Part shown: one piece after another, positions 8,007-16,678 of the stretch
Layout of the letters: each line of letters starts with the position of its first letter
Numbering within the stretch: the stretch's first letter is position 1
Source: Candidatus Poribacteria bacterium
GTDB lineage: Bacteria > Poribacteria > WGA-4E > UBA9662
Length of the DNA stretch: 48,350 nt
Reading direction: 5' to 3'
Assembly: GCA_002709695.1 (NCBI GenBank)
Contig: PAQF01000078.1
Location: 1 to 48,350, forward strand
Notes under the pieces: generated by a model
What the model was told of the DNA's origin: nothing
Databases searched by the model: none
The model's input: only the letters and a program-made list of their open reading frames with translations
Position numbers and translations under genes: made by a program

Positions 8007-8052
8007 CCCTGCTCAATTGAATGTTTGTTCCTCAAATTTTCAATTAGCAGGG
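8007..8052. repeat. Long inverted repeat between convergent DUF1080 and M20 genes
   Basis: CCCTGCT-C-AATTGAA (8007-8021) pairs with TTCAATT-AGCAGGG (8039-8052): 14 base pairs with one bulged C and a 17-base loop. Neither side has a T-run, so it is not a classical terminator, although its place between convergent genes suggests an RNA end or a processing hairpin. A smaller hairpin (AACTCT/AGAGTT, 7985-8000) and an outer GTTGCTAG/CTAGCAAC pair (7896-7903 with 7980-7987) lie just before it, so the interval may fold as a multi-stem RNA. Confidence 0.5.
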
Positions 8053-8082
8053 TGTAATCTTACAATCTGATCTGAAAGTGAT

Positions 8083-9246
8083 TTAGAAATTCATCATAAT
8101 CTGTTGGTAAATGTCAACTGCTTGAAGTACTTGATCACACTCAACCCACTCAACTGCAGCGTGTGCTTGATCGATACTTCCTGGACCAAGGACTATAGCA
8201 GGAATACCAGCAGCAGTGAACTTGCTGGCATCAGTTCCGTAAGGAACGCCTGAGGTAACAGCATCTCCTAATATGGTTTTACAAGCTTCCACGCCAATTT
8301 TTACGATATGTGAGTCCGCTGATGTTTCCATCGCTCCATCAAGTAAAAATGGCTTTTCTAAGGTTACATCTAGGTCTGGGTCGGAATCTTGTGCTCGTGA
8401 CAAAACCTGTTGAAACAATTCTATGGTCTCTATGGGGTTCTCACCTGGGATCGTACGCCGGTCGATTTCAATAACACATTGTTCAGGCACAAAATTGATC
8501 TGTGTGCCTCCAGAAATTACTCCAATATTTAAAGTTGGACTACCTACAAGGGGATGTGTATTGGTCTTATATATCGGTACAATTTCATCTTCAATAGCGC
8601 AAATCAATCGGGCCATTTTAGTAATCGCATTGATACCGAGATGAGGTTTAGAACTATGTGCGGCTGTTCCTTTAACAATAATACGAAACCGAGCTAATCC
8701 TTTATGTGTCCGGACAATTTCCAATTCGGTTGGTTCGGAAACGACGACAGCTTCTGCCTCGGTAATTGAGGCTAAATGTGAGGCGCCTCGAAATAGATAT
8801 TCTTCATCCACAACACCGGCGTACTTGATGGTGCATGGTGGGGTGAGACCTTTTTCCTTCAAACGTTTCATGGCCATCATCATGGCGACTCCTCCTGCCT
8901 TAGTATCGCAGGCACCACGGCCATAGAGTAAGTCATTACGAATATCAGGTGTAAATGGCGGAATTGTCATAATGTCAACTGAGACAGTATCCATATGACA
9001 TTCAAACAACAATACACGATTGGGATCTGCCCCATCCAAAGTGGCAACGATATTATGCCTGGCCGGCAGAATTTCATGTGTTTCGTAGGGAATACCTATA
9101 TCAGCAAAAAAACTAGCGATATATTCTACCATCCTCAACTCTCCGTCTTTGCCGCCTGGCAAGTCAGGATTAATGCTCTCAATAGCAACAACGTCTTGCA
9201 AGACAGACAAAACTTCATCATCTGCACGACGCCAAGATTGACTCAT
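8083..9246 (-). CDS. M20 family metallopeptidase (ArgE/DapE-type deacylase)
   Basis: This 387-residue di-zinc hydrolase cleaves an amide such as an N-acyl amino acid or dipeptide. Zinc and catalytic motifs are intact: H84-M-D86 (FECHMDTVSVD), D114 (YGRGACDTKAG), the E148-E149 pair (VVDEEYLFRG), about E171 (SEPTELE) and a C-terminal His (IDQAHAAVEW). The M20 dimerisation domain fills the middle (HLGINAITKMARLICAIED). N-acetylornithine deacetylase and succinyl-diaminopimelate desuccinylase are the nearest named functions, but sequence alone does not choose between them and no arg or dap genes are near. The ATG at 9246 follows a GAGGGG element by eight bases. No signal peptide. Confidence 0.9.
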   Translation of the reverse strand: MSQSWRRADDEVLSVLQDVVAIESINPDLPGGKDGELRMVEYIASFFADIGIPYETHEILPARHNIVATLDGADPNRVLLFECHMDTVSVDIMTIPPFTPDIRNDLLYGRGACDTKAGGVAMMMAMKRLKEKGLTPPCTIKYAGVVDEEYLFRGASHLASITEAEAVVVSEPTELEIVRTHKGLARFRIIVKGTAAHSSKPHLGINAITKMARLICAIEDEIVPIYKTNTHPLVGSPTLNIGVISGGTQINFVPEQCVIEIDRRTIPGENPIETIELFQQVLSRAQDSDPDLDVTLEKPFLLDGAMETSADSHIVKIGVEACKTILGDAVTSGVPYGTDASKFTAAGIPAIVLGPGSIDQAHAAVEWVECDQVLQAVDIYQQIMMNF

Positions 9247-9363
9247 TTATGACCCCTCACTAAATCTTCAGACTGATCACAGGTGTAGAACTATATGCGA
9301 TTCTTAGTTCTCATATGAGGTTTTTTTAGATACATAACACTGACAAACCTAGATCAAGTTTCC

Positions 9364-9397
9364 TTTGATTTTCTGATATATTTGATTTTCTGATATA
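9364..9397. repeat. Perfect 17-base tandem duplication
   Basis: TTTGATTTTCTGATATA occurs twice back to back (9364-9380 and 9381-9397) between mmsA and the M20 gene. It lies in the upstream region of the M20 gene and may be replication slippage or paired protein-binding sites. Confidence 0.85.
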
Positions 9398-9419
9398 GAG
9401 GTAGAAATTTACAGTTTAG

Positions 9420-10892
9420 TTAAAACTTGCGTGACCAGTTTCGAAACCATCGTTCGGCAACTACTTTCTTCTGTGTAAAGAATTCAACTGCGTCTTTTCC
9501 TTGGCCGTGCATGTCACCGAAAAAACTGTCTCTCCAACCACTAAATGGGAAAAATGCCATTGGAGCAGCAACGCCAAGGTTAATTCCAATATTTCCTACC
9601 TGCGCTTCATAACGGAATTTTCGTGCTGCAGCACCGCTGTTTGTAAATAAACATGCCATGTTCCCATAACGACCACTATTTACAAAATCGATTGCATCAT
9701 CGACAGTGTCCATATGAACCATGCCCAAAACTGGGCCAAAAATCTCTGTATGAATGATGGTGCCATCTAACTTTAGGTTTTGAAGAATAGTTGGTTTGAC
9801 GAAACTGCCATTTTCATAATTGCTGATTTTTGTGTTTCTGCCGTCGACTAATAACTCTGAATTTTCATTCAAACCTGATAGAATCAGGTTCTCAATCCTG
9901 TCCTTGCTTGCATGTGTGATCACTGGTCCCATCTGGACTCCATCATCTAGACCAAAACCGACAACTCGTGAGTTAGCTTGGCTAACAATAGCTTCAGTAA
10001 AATCCTTTTGGGAATCGCCAACAGTGATAGCCAGCGAGGCCGCGAGACAACGTTGACCTGCACAACCAAAGGCACTATCAGCGATAATTTTGCTAGCTGT
10101 TTCGATATCTGCGTCTGGGAGTATGATAATAGGATTTTTCGCGCCCCCCTGGCATTGTGCGCGTTTCCCGTTTGCAGTAGCGAGCGCATATACATGCTTA
10201 GCTACGTTTGTTGAACCAACAAAGCTAATGGCTTTAATTCCAGGATGATTTAAGATTGCTTCGGCTGTTTCTCTACCGCCATGAACGAGGTTTATCACTC
10301 CTGCAGGAAATCCCGCTTGCTCGAATAGTTCGAACAATTTTTTCATCGTCAGTGGAACTTTCTCTGATGGTTTTACGATGTAGGTGTTTCCACACGCAAC
10401 AGCATATGGCAAAAACCAAGCCACAATCATAGCAGGGAAGTTAAAGGGGGTAATTGCGGCACATACACCAACGGGTTGGCGTATCATAATTTCGTCTATG
10501 CCGCTAGCAATATCCTCTAGGTTATATCCCTGCATCAAAGTTGGAATTCCACAAGCAACTTCGACATTTTCAATAGCGCGTCTTAGTTCTCCTTTGGATT
10601 CTTCAAGGGTCTTCCCACATTCGAAAGTGATAGTTTGGGCAAGATCATCTAAGTTTTCCTCTAACAAATTCTTGAGTGTAAAGAGATGCTGAACTCTATC
10701 AGATGGGGGGGTCTGTCGCCATTCTATCCAAGCCTGCTCAGCGGTTAGCACAGCTTGATTAACTTCGTCGCTTGGAGAAAGTGGAACTTGAGCAATTACC
10801 TCTGCCGTCGCAGGGTTGATGACATCTGCATACTCTGTAGCTTTCGATTTAACCCATGTATTATTGATGTAGTTGGGTAAGGTATTTGTCAT
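9420..10892 (-). CDS. mmsA: CoA-acylating methylmalonate-semialdehyde dehydrogenase
   Basis: This 490-residue aldehyde dehydrogenase oxidises (methyl)malonate semialdehyde to propionyl-CoA or acetyl-CoA in valine, beta-alanine or inositol breakdown. The catalytic Cys is C282 ([10 protein letters not shown]). The position that carries the general-base Glu in ordinary aldehyde dehydrogenases reads CQGGAKNP, the replacement typical of the CoA-acylating MMSDH branch and strong evidence for the assignment. The NAD site shows [12 protein letters not shown] and the substrate loop [20 protein letters not shown]. The length is normal. The ATG at 10892 has an AAGGAT ribosome site. It follows the ABC ATPase gene by 19 bases. 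Whether it serves inositol (iolA) or valine breakdown cannot be told here. Confidence 0.92.
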   Translation of the reverse strand: MTNTLPNYINNTWVKSKATEYADVINPATAEVIAQVPLSPSDEVNQAVLTAEQAWIEWRQTPPSDRVQHLFTLKNLLEENLDDLAQTITFECGKTLEESKGELRRAIENVEVACGIPTLMQGYNLEDIASGIDEIMIRQPVGVCAAITPFNFPAMIVAWFLPYAVACGNTYIVKPSEKVPLTMKKLFELFEQAGFPAGVINLVHGGRETAEAILNHPGIKAISFVGSTNVAKHVYALATANGKRAQCQGGAKNPIIILPDADIETASKIIADSAFGCAGQRCLAASLAITVGDSQKDFTEAIVSQANSRVVGFGLDDGVQMGPVITHASKDRIENLILSGLNENSELLVDGRNTKISNYENGSFVKPTILQNLKLDGTIIHTEIFGPVLGMVHMDTVDDAIDFVNSGRYGNMACLFTNSGAAARKFRYEAQVGNIGINLGVAAPMAFFPFSGWRDSFFGDMHGQGKDAVEFFTQKKVVAERWFRNWSRKF

Positions 10893-10911
10893 TTTATCCT
10901 TTCGCTTTTTT

Positions 10912-11862
10912 TCAATGGACTAAATATTTAAAAACTGTGTCGAGATTGTCATTTGGTGAAAACATTTGTTCGACTGAAATATCTTTTTCAATAATGATCT
11001 CTGGCAAACGAGTGTAAAAATCGTCAGGCCTGATTGTTTCAACAATTACTCCATTTTTTGTTTGATCGAATTTAACACTGACGACGTGGTCTAAACCTAA
11101 GCAAATAGCTCCTAGATCACGCGGACGGTCACAGTGAATATAGACTTGATGTGGGTGTTCATCGATCAGGTCCCGTATATTCGAGATACTACCCTCAGCT
11201 CGTATTTGTCCTTGATGGATCAGCAAAATTGATTCGGTCATCGCTTCTACTTCATGCAAAACATGACTTGAAACGATTACGCTGTATCCTGTTTCACCTA
11301 GTTTGCGAATTAACTGAATCGTTTTTAGGCGTCCAACTGGATCCATCCCATTAAGTGGTTCATCAAGGAAAATTAGTTCAGGGTCGTGTACTAGAGCTTG
11401 GGCAAACTTAATCCGCTGACGCATACCTTTACTATAAGTTGTGATAGGTTTATCCTGTTGATCGGACATGCCGACTAACTCGATGACGTTTTGGGTTCGT
11501 TGTTTTGCTTCACTATCAGAGTAACCATTCAGTAAAGCTAGAAACTTGACAAATTCGAAGCCAGACATCGAACCGTATAGATTCCCACTGTCAGGACAGT
11601 AACCTATATTGTGCTTGAGGTGCGGGTTGTTCCAAACGGGTTGATTCAAGAGAAGTACTGAACCTGTGCTAGGTTTCAGTTGGCCGACGAGTAATCTAAG
11701 CAACGTGGATTTCCCCGCACCGTTTGGGCCAAGTAAACCGGTTACACCTGTATGTATTTGGAGCGTTAAGTCATTAAGACTAATGACTTGACCATACCAT
11801 TTGGATAGATTTGTTGTTTGGACAATGATTTTTTCTTGTATCGCTTCAGGTTTTGGGTGCAT
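10912..11862 (-). CDS. ABC-2 type transporter ATP-binding protein (no permease adjacent)
   Basis: This 316-residue ATPase subunit has Walker [10 protein letters not shown] (residues 44-52), the signature motif in [15 protein letters not shown] (a SKGMxQR variant typical of ABC-2 exporters), Walker [14 protein letters not shown] and the switch His in [11 protein letters not shown]-terminal regulatory segment of about 90 residues follows, as in NatA/CcmA-like proteins. No permease gene lies next to it: it is sandwiched between nadC, whose last 17 bases it overlaps, and mmsA. Its membrane partner must be encoded elsewhere. A second ABC-2 set is at 29144-30789, but each set would normally have its own ATPase. 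Confidence 0.92.
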   Translation of the reverse strand: MHPKPEAIQEKIIVQTTNLSKWYGQVISLNDLTLQIHTGVTGLLGPNGAGKSTLLRLLVGQLKPSTGSVLLLNQPVWNNPHLKHNIGYCPDSGNLYGSMSGFEFVKFLALLNGYSDSEAKQRTQNVIELVGMSDQQDKPITTYSKGMRQRIKFAQALVHDPELIFLDEPLNGMDPVGRLKTIQLIRKLGETGYSVIVSSHVLHEVEAMTESILLIHQGQIRAEGSISNIRDLIDEHPHQVYIHCDRPRDLGAICLGLDHVVSVKFDQTKNGVIVETIRPDDFYTRLPEIIIEKDISVEQMFSPNDNLDTVFKYLVH

Positions 11863-12709
11863 GATTAATTTGTAGATCTAGGCTCATATCTAAAGGCATT
11901 GCCGAGTGAGTTAGTGCACCTACAGAAATAAAATCAACACCAATTTCAGAAATTTCTTGTATTCGGTCGAGAGTAATTCCTCCAGAGGCTTCGGTTATAG
12001 CATTGCCATTGACTTTTTTGACAGCTGCTTGCATCGTTTTGTTGTTCATGTTGTCAAGCAGCAAAATGTCGGCTTTTGCTCGAAGTGCTTCCTCAACTTG
12101 ATTAATTGTTTCAACTTCAATTTCTATCTTGGCAGTGTGTGGTGCACTTGAACGTGCCATTTCAACTGCTCGTTGGATGCCACCAGCTGCAACAATGTGA
12201 TTATCTTTTATCAGAATACCATCGTACAAGCCAAAACGGTGGTTTTTCCCGCCACCAACACGAACGGCATATTTTTGTAGTAAACGCCAGCCAGGAGTTG
12301 TTTTTCGTGTGTCTACGATTTTGGTCTTAGTATTTTTAACAACATCGACAAATTCCGCTGTCAATGTTGCCGTACCAGATAGCTTTTGCAGAAAGTTTAG
12401 TGCTGTTCGTTCTCCCGTTAGGATTGACTTTGCACAACCTGTTACCTCGGCTATAGGTGTCATCGGTTCAACTTTGGTTCCATCAGAAACTAATTGGTGA
12501 AAATCCAGACTAGGGTCAATGTGACTTAGAACGCGTTTTACGATAGGGAGACCTGCGATAACACCAACACTCTTGGTAATGATAGTACCAATGCCTTGCT
12601 GCGAAGCTCTAATAGTTGATTCTGTTGTGATATCACCGCCACTGATATCTTCTGCTAGAGCGAGATCAATAAGTTTATCAATCATCGGGGAGTTTAAAGA
12701 CAAGTTCAC
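11846..12709 (-). CDS. nadC: Nicotinate-nucleotide diphosphorylase (carboxylating), quinolinate phosphoribosyltransferase
   Basis: This converts quinolinate and PRPP to nicotinate mononucleotide in de novo NAD synthesis. The 287 residues are full length. Visible signatures are the N-terminal AEDISGGDITTES, the PRPP/quinolinate-binding TRKTTPGWRLLQKYAVRVGG, GGKNHRFGLYDGILIKDNHI, the barrel strand EIEVETINQ and LLLDNM, and the C-terminal EASGGI and GVDFISVGALTHS. The start at 12709 is used, but the internal Met at codon 9 (MIDKLIDLAL) is also possible. Its 3' end overlaps the ABC ATPase gene by 17 bases, suggesting a shared transcript. nadB, which supplies the precursor, is 27 kb away at 39875. 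Confidence 0.96.
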   Translation of the reverse strand: MNLSLNSPMIDKLIDLALAEDISGGDITTESTIRASQQGIGTIITKSVGVIAGLPIVKRVLSHIDPSLDFHQLVSDGTKVEPMTPIAEVTGCAKSILTGERTALNFLQKLSGTATLTAEFVDVVKNTKTKIVDTRKTTPGWRLLQKYAVRVGGGKNHRFGLYDGILIKDNHIVAAGGIQRAVEMARSSAPHTAKIEIEVETINQVEEALRAKADILLLDNMNNKTMQAAVKKVNGNAITEASGGITLDRIQEISEIGVDFISVGALTHSAMPLDMSLDLQINHAPKT

Positions 12710-12827
12710 CTGTTTTACCCTCTAGGAACACTTAATATGGCAATAAATATTTATTCCAAGTCCTTTTCGTTTTTAAATTTTTTCTACGGCCGTAACTATA
12801 GGAGAGATGCGGTCAACGCTATCGACT

Positions 12828-13661
12828 CTAGATTTTGCTCGCTGTAGAAAGATGTGGAGAGTTTGTCAATCCCAATTCCAGACAAATTTTTTTGATACCT
12901 GCCAATTTAGGATTAAGTTGAAGGGCTTTTGTCAACATATCTTTTCCCATATCTTTCAACCCAGCTCCTACATAAAGTTCAGCCAGCCGACGGTAAACCC
13001 AAGCTTGCTCTCGCTTAGATAACTTCAGGTCTTTAATCTTTGCCAAATCATTTGGTATATTCTCTAAGTTTTTTGGGTTTGTTAGGCAATCGATATATAC
13101 TTTTTTAAGTCTGTCCCGGATTTCAGGTACAAAATGGTGGAAAACAGGTCGCCGTTTCTCATAAGAGAGCAACTTTTCATAGAGATGCATTGCCGCGTGG
13201 TAATTGTTAGTTGCTTGATAAGCCTCGGCAATTAAAAATTCACAATCACGGCTTTCAGTATAATTCATGAAATCATCAATGCAGAAATCTTGTATTTCTG
13301 CTTGTAGTTCTTCGTAGAGTTGAATTCCCTTTTCGTGATTGAAGTGCAATAATTCCTGAAACACCAAGTCACATTTTTCCCGTTGTAATCTCGACCGCCG
13401 TAGTCTTTCTGCATAAAACTGGTGTTTTTTCTTCTTCCGTTCTATCTCTGCAATCCATGTATCGTATTCCCATTTTTTCCGATCATTACCAAGAACTTCA
13501 TAGGCTGTTTGTATGGATTGAAATGTCTGGCCTGCGTTCTTCGTCTGATTTTTGTCAGGATGGAACTGTTTGGCTAATCTACGGAAGGCTCGTTTAATTT
13601 CTTTCGAAGTTGCGCTTCGGCTGACTTTTAGTTCACTATAGTAATTGGGATGATTTTGCAT
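12828..13661 (-). CDS. J-domain protein with C-terminal TPR-like helices
   Basis: A 277-residue co-chaperone-like protein. Residues 4-65 form a J domain (YYSELKVSRSATSKEIKRAF) with the essential H34-P-D36 that stimulates DnaK ATPase. A charged coiled-coil stretch follows (RKKKKHQFYAERLRRSRLQR). The rest is helical, with TPR-like repeats near residues 150-180 and 235-265 (LAELYVGAGLKDMGKDM). There is no Gly/Phe region and no zinc finger, so it is not canonical DnaJ but a client-specific J protein. I start it at the ATG at 13661; a TTG three codons upstream is possible. Neither has a clear ribosome site. It diverges from the M48-like gene. Confidence 0.88.
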   Translation of the reverse strand: MQNHPNYYSELKVSRSATSKEIKRAFRRLAKQFHPDKNQTKNAGQTFQSIQTAYEVLGNDRKKWEYDTWIAEIERKKKKHQFYAERLRRSRLQREKCDLVFQELLHFNHEKGIQLYEELQAEIQDFCIDDFMNYTESRDCEFLIAEAYQATNNYHAAMHLYEKLLSYEKRRPVFHHFVPEIRDRLKKVYIDCLTNPKNLENIPNDLAKIKDLKLSKREQAWVYRRLAELYVGAGLKDMGKDMLTKALQLNPKLAGIKKICLELGLTNSPHLSTASKI

Positions 13662-13700
13662 TGAATTCAAGGAGAAATTCTAAGGTTTAGACTGACGTGA

Positions 13701-13729
13701 ATCATCTCATAGCAGGATGTCTTTGTCAA
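13701..13729 (-). promoter_or_regulatory. Candidate promoter of the J-domain gene
   Basis: On the minus strand TTGACA (13729-13724), a 17-base spacer and GATGAT (13706-13701). The -35 is perfect and the -10 weak. It is back to back with the promoter of the M48-like gene, leaving only about 25 bases between the two -35 boxes. Confidence 0.35.
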
Positions 13730-13754
13730 GAGAAACTTATCCCTTAAAAAGGAA

Positions 13755-13783
13755 TTGACTTGGATCATACTATATCTTATGAT
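13755..13783 (+). promoter_or_regulatory. Sigma-70 promoter of the M48-like gene
   Basis: TTGACT (13755-13760), 17-base spacer, TATGAT (13778-13783). The predicted start is near 13790. This promoter overlaps the upstream end of the open frame, which rules out the TTG at 13755 as the start codon and supports the TTG at 13806. Confidence 0.6.
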
Positions 13784-13805
13784 AACAACCTTTGGGAGGT
13801 GTTTT

Positions 13806-14777
13806 TTGGACAGAGTTTATACTGTTTTTATAGTATCTTTTTTTTCTTTGATGGGGATGGCCTTTGCTGAAACATTGCCTTACAATGTTCCCAAAAACCT
13901 TATGTTCGAAACCTTTCAAACTGAAGAGGATCAAAATTTTCTAGAAGGTTTCCGTGAAAAGAAAATCCCACTTCTCGTACGAAAAGCACTAGGGACTGAG
14001 CACGATTTTATTGTTCCTTGGCTACGTGAAAACACAGCGGAACTAAACGATTATCAATTAACGATCAAAATTATGAAACGTGGTGTACGTGTAACTGAAG
14101 ACCAATTTGGTTGGCTAAAAAAAGAAGTTGATGTCTGTGCAGAAATACTTGGTTTAGAAAAGGTGCCCCATGTTTTTGTTGTAGGTGATACTTCTATGAC
14201 AGCGGATGTCGTTAATTTTCATGACCCGATGATCCTACTTTCATCTGACTTGATTGAGAAATCTAATGTAATTGCACTTCGTTTTGCAATAGGCCAACAG
14301 ATGGGTCATATATTGTGTGATCATGTCTTTTTTGAGATGTTGTTTTCAGGTGGGTTTGACTCTATCCAGATTATTTTGGGTAAATGGGTTCAAAGCTTAA
14401 TCGAGTCCTTCATAAGCAAAATATCCAATTTGATATTGGTTGATTGGACACTGGCTCGTGAGATTTCAGCTGATCGCGCTGGACTAATTGCTTGTCAGGA
14501 TTTGGAGGTTGCACGACAAGCAATGATCAATTTCAAACTGGCTATTGATGTCAATAAAGTTAAGATTAATCCTGAAGATTACCTGAAACAAGCAAAGATT
14601 GTTCAAGCTAAACGTAACGTAGTTCATCAAAAATTACCAGATGCTGCACGTATAGGTATTGAACGCTGGGAGAGGTCAAATCAGCTGACATCGGATCATC
14701 CTTTTATGTTCTTGCGCTTTCATGCATTAGCAGGATTTTCGGAGTCTGAACTCTATCAAGGTTTGTGGAAAGAATGA
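13806..14777 (+). CDS. Exported M48-like protein with inactivated HExxH motif (pseudo-protease)
   Basis: A 323-residue exported protein resembling M48 metallopeptidases. I choose the TTG at 13806: GGGAGG (13794-13799) sits six bases before it, it lies just after the promoter, and it creates a clean signal peptide (DRVYTVFIVSFFSLMGMAFA, then ETLPYN). The family layout is kept: a VPHVFVV strand, a preserved SADRAGLIACQD helix that normally carries the third zinc ligand, and a C-terminal SDHPFMFLRFHAL. However, the zinc motif expected as HELGH reads QQMGH (residues 164-168, codons CAA CAG at 14295-14300), so the first His and the catalytic Glu are both lost. It should not be an active protease. 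It is translationally coupled to the next gene. Confidence 0.8.
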   Translation: MDRVYTVFIVSFFSLMGMAFAETLPYNVPKNLMFETFQTEEDQNFLEGFREKKIPLLVRKALGTEHDFIVPWLRENTAELNDYQLTIKIMKRGVRVTEDQFGWLKKEVDVCAEILGLEKVPHVFVVGDTSMTADVVNFHDPMILLSSDLIEKSNVIALRFAIGQQMGHILCDHVFFEMLFSGGFDSIQIILGKWVQSLIESFISKISNLILVDWTLAREISADRAGLIACQDLEVARQAMINFKLAIDVNKVKINPEDYLKQAKIVQAKRNVVHQKLPDAARIGIERWERSNQLTSDHPFMFLRFHALAGFSESELYQGLWKE

Positions 14778-15793
14778 TGGTTAAAACAAAAGTTCAATGG
14801 GGGGTTCTAGGCACTGCTGGAATCGCGAAAAAAGTGGGAGAAGCTATCAAAATGGCTGAAAATGCTGAATTGGTAGCTGTGGCTAGTCGGTCTAAAACAA
14901 GAGCAAAGCAGTGGTCAAAAAATAATCAAGTCGAACATGCTTATGGAAGTTATGATGAGCTTTTAGCAGATCCACGAATCGATGCAGTATACATCCCTCT
15001 TCCACCATCGATGCATGCTGAATGGACGATTAAAGCTGCAGATCAAGGAAAGCACGTTTTATGTGAGAAACCGTTGTCAGTAACAGTAGATGAGGCAATT
15101 GCCATGTCAAATGCATGTAAAACAAATCAGGTGCAGTTGATGGATGGAGTCATGTGGGTTCATCATGACCGAACAAGCAAAATGCTAGAGTTGATTGAAA
15201 ATGGAAGTCTTGGAGAGATGCGGCGTGTGACAGCAACTTTTACCTTTAACTGGGATCAGATCCCCTATGACAATATTCGGGTCAGAAAAGAGCTTGGTGG
15301 AGGAAGTCTTGGTGATCTTGGCTACTATTGTATTCGTGCTATCCTTTGGGCCTTTAATGATTGCCCAACTAGAGTTTTTGCTACTGCACGTTATGAGAAC
15401 GATGTCGATTATAATTTGACTGCTATTCTATGGTTTGATGGACAACGAATGGCTTCGTTTGATTGTGGTTTTGACACTGGCATGCGGAAGTGGTTTGAAA
15501 TCGCTGGAACTCAAGCGTCCTTAATTTGTGATGATTTTACTGTTCCATGGAAGCCCGAGACAGCCCGTTTCTGGATTCATCGTGCAAATGGCAAGGATAT
15601 GGAACATCGAATTAGTGGTTGCGCTCAAGAAGTCAAAATGATCGAGTGTTTTTCGGCTGCCACTCAAAATGGAGCTTTCAACTCAAAATTGATTGTAGAT
15701 GCTATTAATACCATGAATGTCTGTGACGCACTAAAAAAGTCAATCGAACTTAACCAAGTTATAGATCTGAATAAAAAAGGTATACCTATTTAA
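14774..15793 (+). CDS. Gfo/Idh/MocA family NAD(P)-dependent oxidoreductase
   Basis: A sugar-type dehydrogenase of about 340 residues. The N-terminal Rossmann fold begins WGVLGTAGIAKKVGEAI, followed by VAVASRSKTRA and YIPLPPSMHAEWTIKAADQG, then the signature HVLCEKPLSV, whose Lys is the usual catalytic or cofactor residue. The C-terminal domain has GGGSLGDLGYYCIRAILW, typical of dehydrogenases acting on xylose, glucose or 1,5-anhydrofructose-like substrates. The exact substrate is unknown. The start is ambiguous: GTG at 14765, ATG at 14774 or ATG at 14777; GGAAAG lies just upstream, and the stop of the M48-like gene overlaps in the form ATGATG. It is followed by the DUF815 gene with a one-base overlap. 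Confidence 0.9.
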   Translation: MMVKTKVQWGVLGTAGIAKKVGEAIKMAENAELVAVASRSKTRAKQWSKNNQVEHAYGSYDELLADPRIDAVYIPLPPSMHAEWTIKAADQGKHVLCEKPLSVTVDEAIAMSNACKTNQVQLMDGVMWVHHDRTSKMLELIENGSLGEMRRVTATFTFNWDQIPYDNIRVRKELGGGSLGDLGYYCIRAILWAFNDCPTRVFATARYENDVDYNLTAILWFDGQRMASFDCGFDTGMRKWFEIAGTQASLICDDFTVPWKPETARFWIHRANGKDMEHRISGCAQEVKMIECFSAATQNGAFNSKLIVDAINTMNVCDALKKSIELNQVIDLNKKGIPI

Positions 15794-16677
15794 TGATAGA
15801 TGAATGGAAGGTTTTAATTCCTCGATTGACCCATCTTATTGATAAAGCAGAAAAATTCTTTTCGCAACATGAAGCTATTAATTTAGAGGACGAAACTAAT
15901 TTAATCCTTGGTCAATATTCAACTTTTCGGTGGCAAATTCGATTTGGAATTCCTAGGCTAGTTCCAGTTCTGCACCCGGATTTGGCTAATCCTAACGACT
16001 TAATCGGAATCAATCGAGAAGTTGATACTTTAGATCGAAACACACGACAATTTCTCTGTGGTTTGCCTGCAAACCATGTCCTATTGTGGGGAGATAGAGG
16101 GACAGGAAAGTCGTCGCTTGTAAAAGCTATTTTTAACCGTTATGAAAGTCACGGATTAAGGCTAATTGAAGTTAATAAAGACGGATTGATCTATTTACAA
16201 GAGCTAACCGAACTCCTTTGGAATAGGCAGGAAAGCTACGTGCTTTTTTGTGATGATCTCTCCTTTGACAACCAAGAAGCAGAATATCGTGAATTGAAGG
16301 CGATGTTAGAAGGTGGGATTTCAGCAAAACCGGATAATGTTTTAATTTATGCTACATCAAACCGCCGTCATCTTATGCCTCGCCAAATTGTAGAAAATAA
16401 ATTTCCAGCGACAGATCAAGATGAACTCTATCCCCGTGAAACTATTGAAGAAAAGGTGTCGTTGAGTGATCGGTTTGGATTACGAATTGCCTTCCAACGT
16501 ATTTCGAGAAAAACTTACCTTGATATTGTGTCGCACTACGCTCACCAGCGGAAACTTCCTATTTCAGATGATGAGCTTGAACGGGAAGCTATTGAATGGG
16601 AAGCGTCATCAAGCGGGAGATCAGGGCGAGTCGCACGTCAGTTAATCGATGATCTGGAAGGCCGGTTGAAATTGTAA
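15793..16677 (+). CDS. DUF815 family P-loop ATPase
   Basis: This 294-residue AAA-like ATPase of the DUF815 family has Walker A GDRGTGKSS (residues 100-108), Walker B YVLFCDDLSF, a sensor-1-like ATSNRRHLMP and a conserved C-terminal region (EAIEWEASSSGRSGRVARQL). The family is widespread in bacteria with no firmly established function. It has no transmembrane segment. Its ATG overlaps the stop of the oxidoreductase gene by one base (TAATG), so the M48-like protein, oxidoreductase and ATPase form one coupled unit. The stop is one base away from the stop of the convergent PhyH gene, leaving no room for a separate terminator. Confidence 0.88.
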   Translation: MIDEWKVLIPRLTHLIDKAEKFFSQHEAINLEDETNLILGQYSTFRWQIRFGIPRLVPVLHPDLANPNDLIGINREVDTLDRNTRQFLCGLPANHVLLWGDRGTGKSSLVKAIFNRYESHGLRLIEVNKDGLIYLQELTELLWNRQESYVLFCDDLSFDNQEAEYRELKAMLEGGISAKPDNVLIYATSNRRHLMPRQIVENKFPATDQDELYPRETIEEKVSLSDRFGLRIAFQRISRKTYLDIVSHYAHQRKLPISDDELEREAIEWEASSSGRSGRVARQLIDDLEGRLKL

Positions 16678-16678
16678 A

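Noticed and set aside
9287-9327. AGAACTA/TAGTTCT hairpin and CTCATATGAG followed by a T-run as a terminator
   Set aside because: The T-run follows on the plus strand, but no plus-strand gene ends here. On the minus strand the run precedes the stem, so it cannot terminate mmsA.
13755-13805. TTG at 13755 as start of the M48-like gene
   Set aside because: This TTG is the -35 box of a good promoter. The TTG at 13806 has GGGAGG at the right distance and gives a clean signal peptide.
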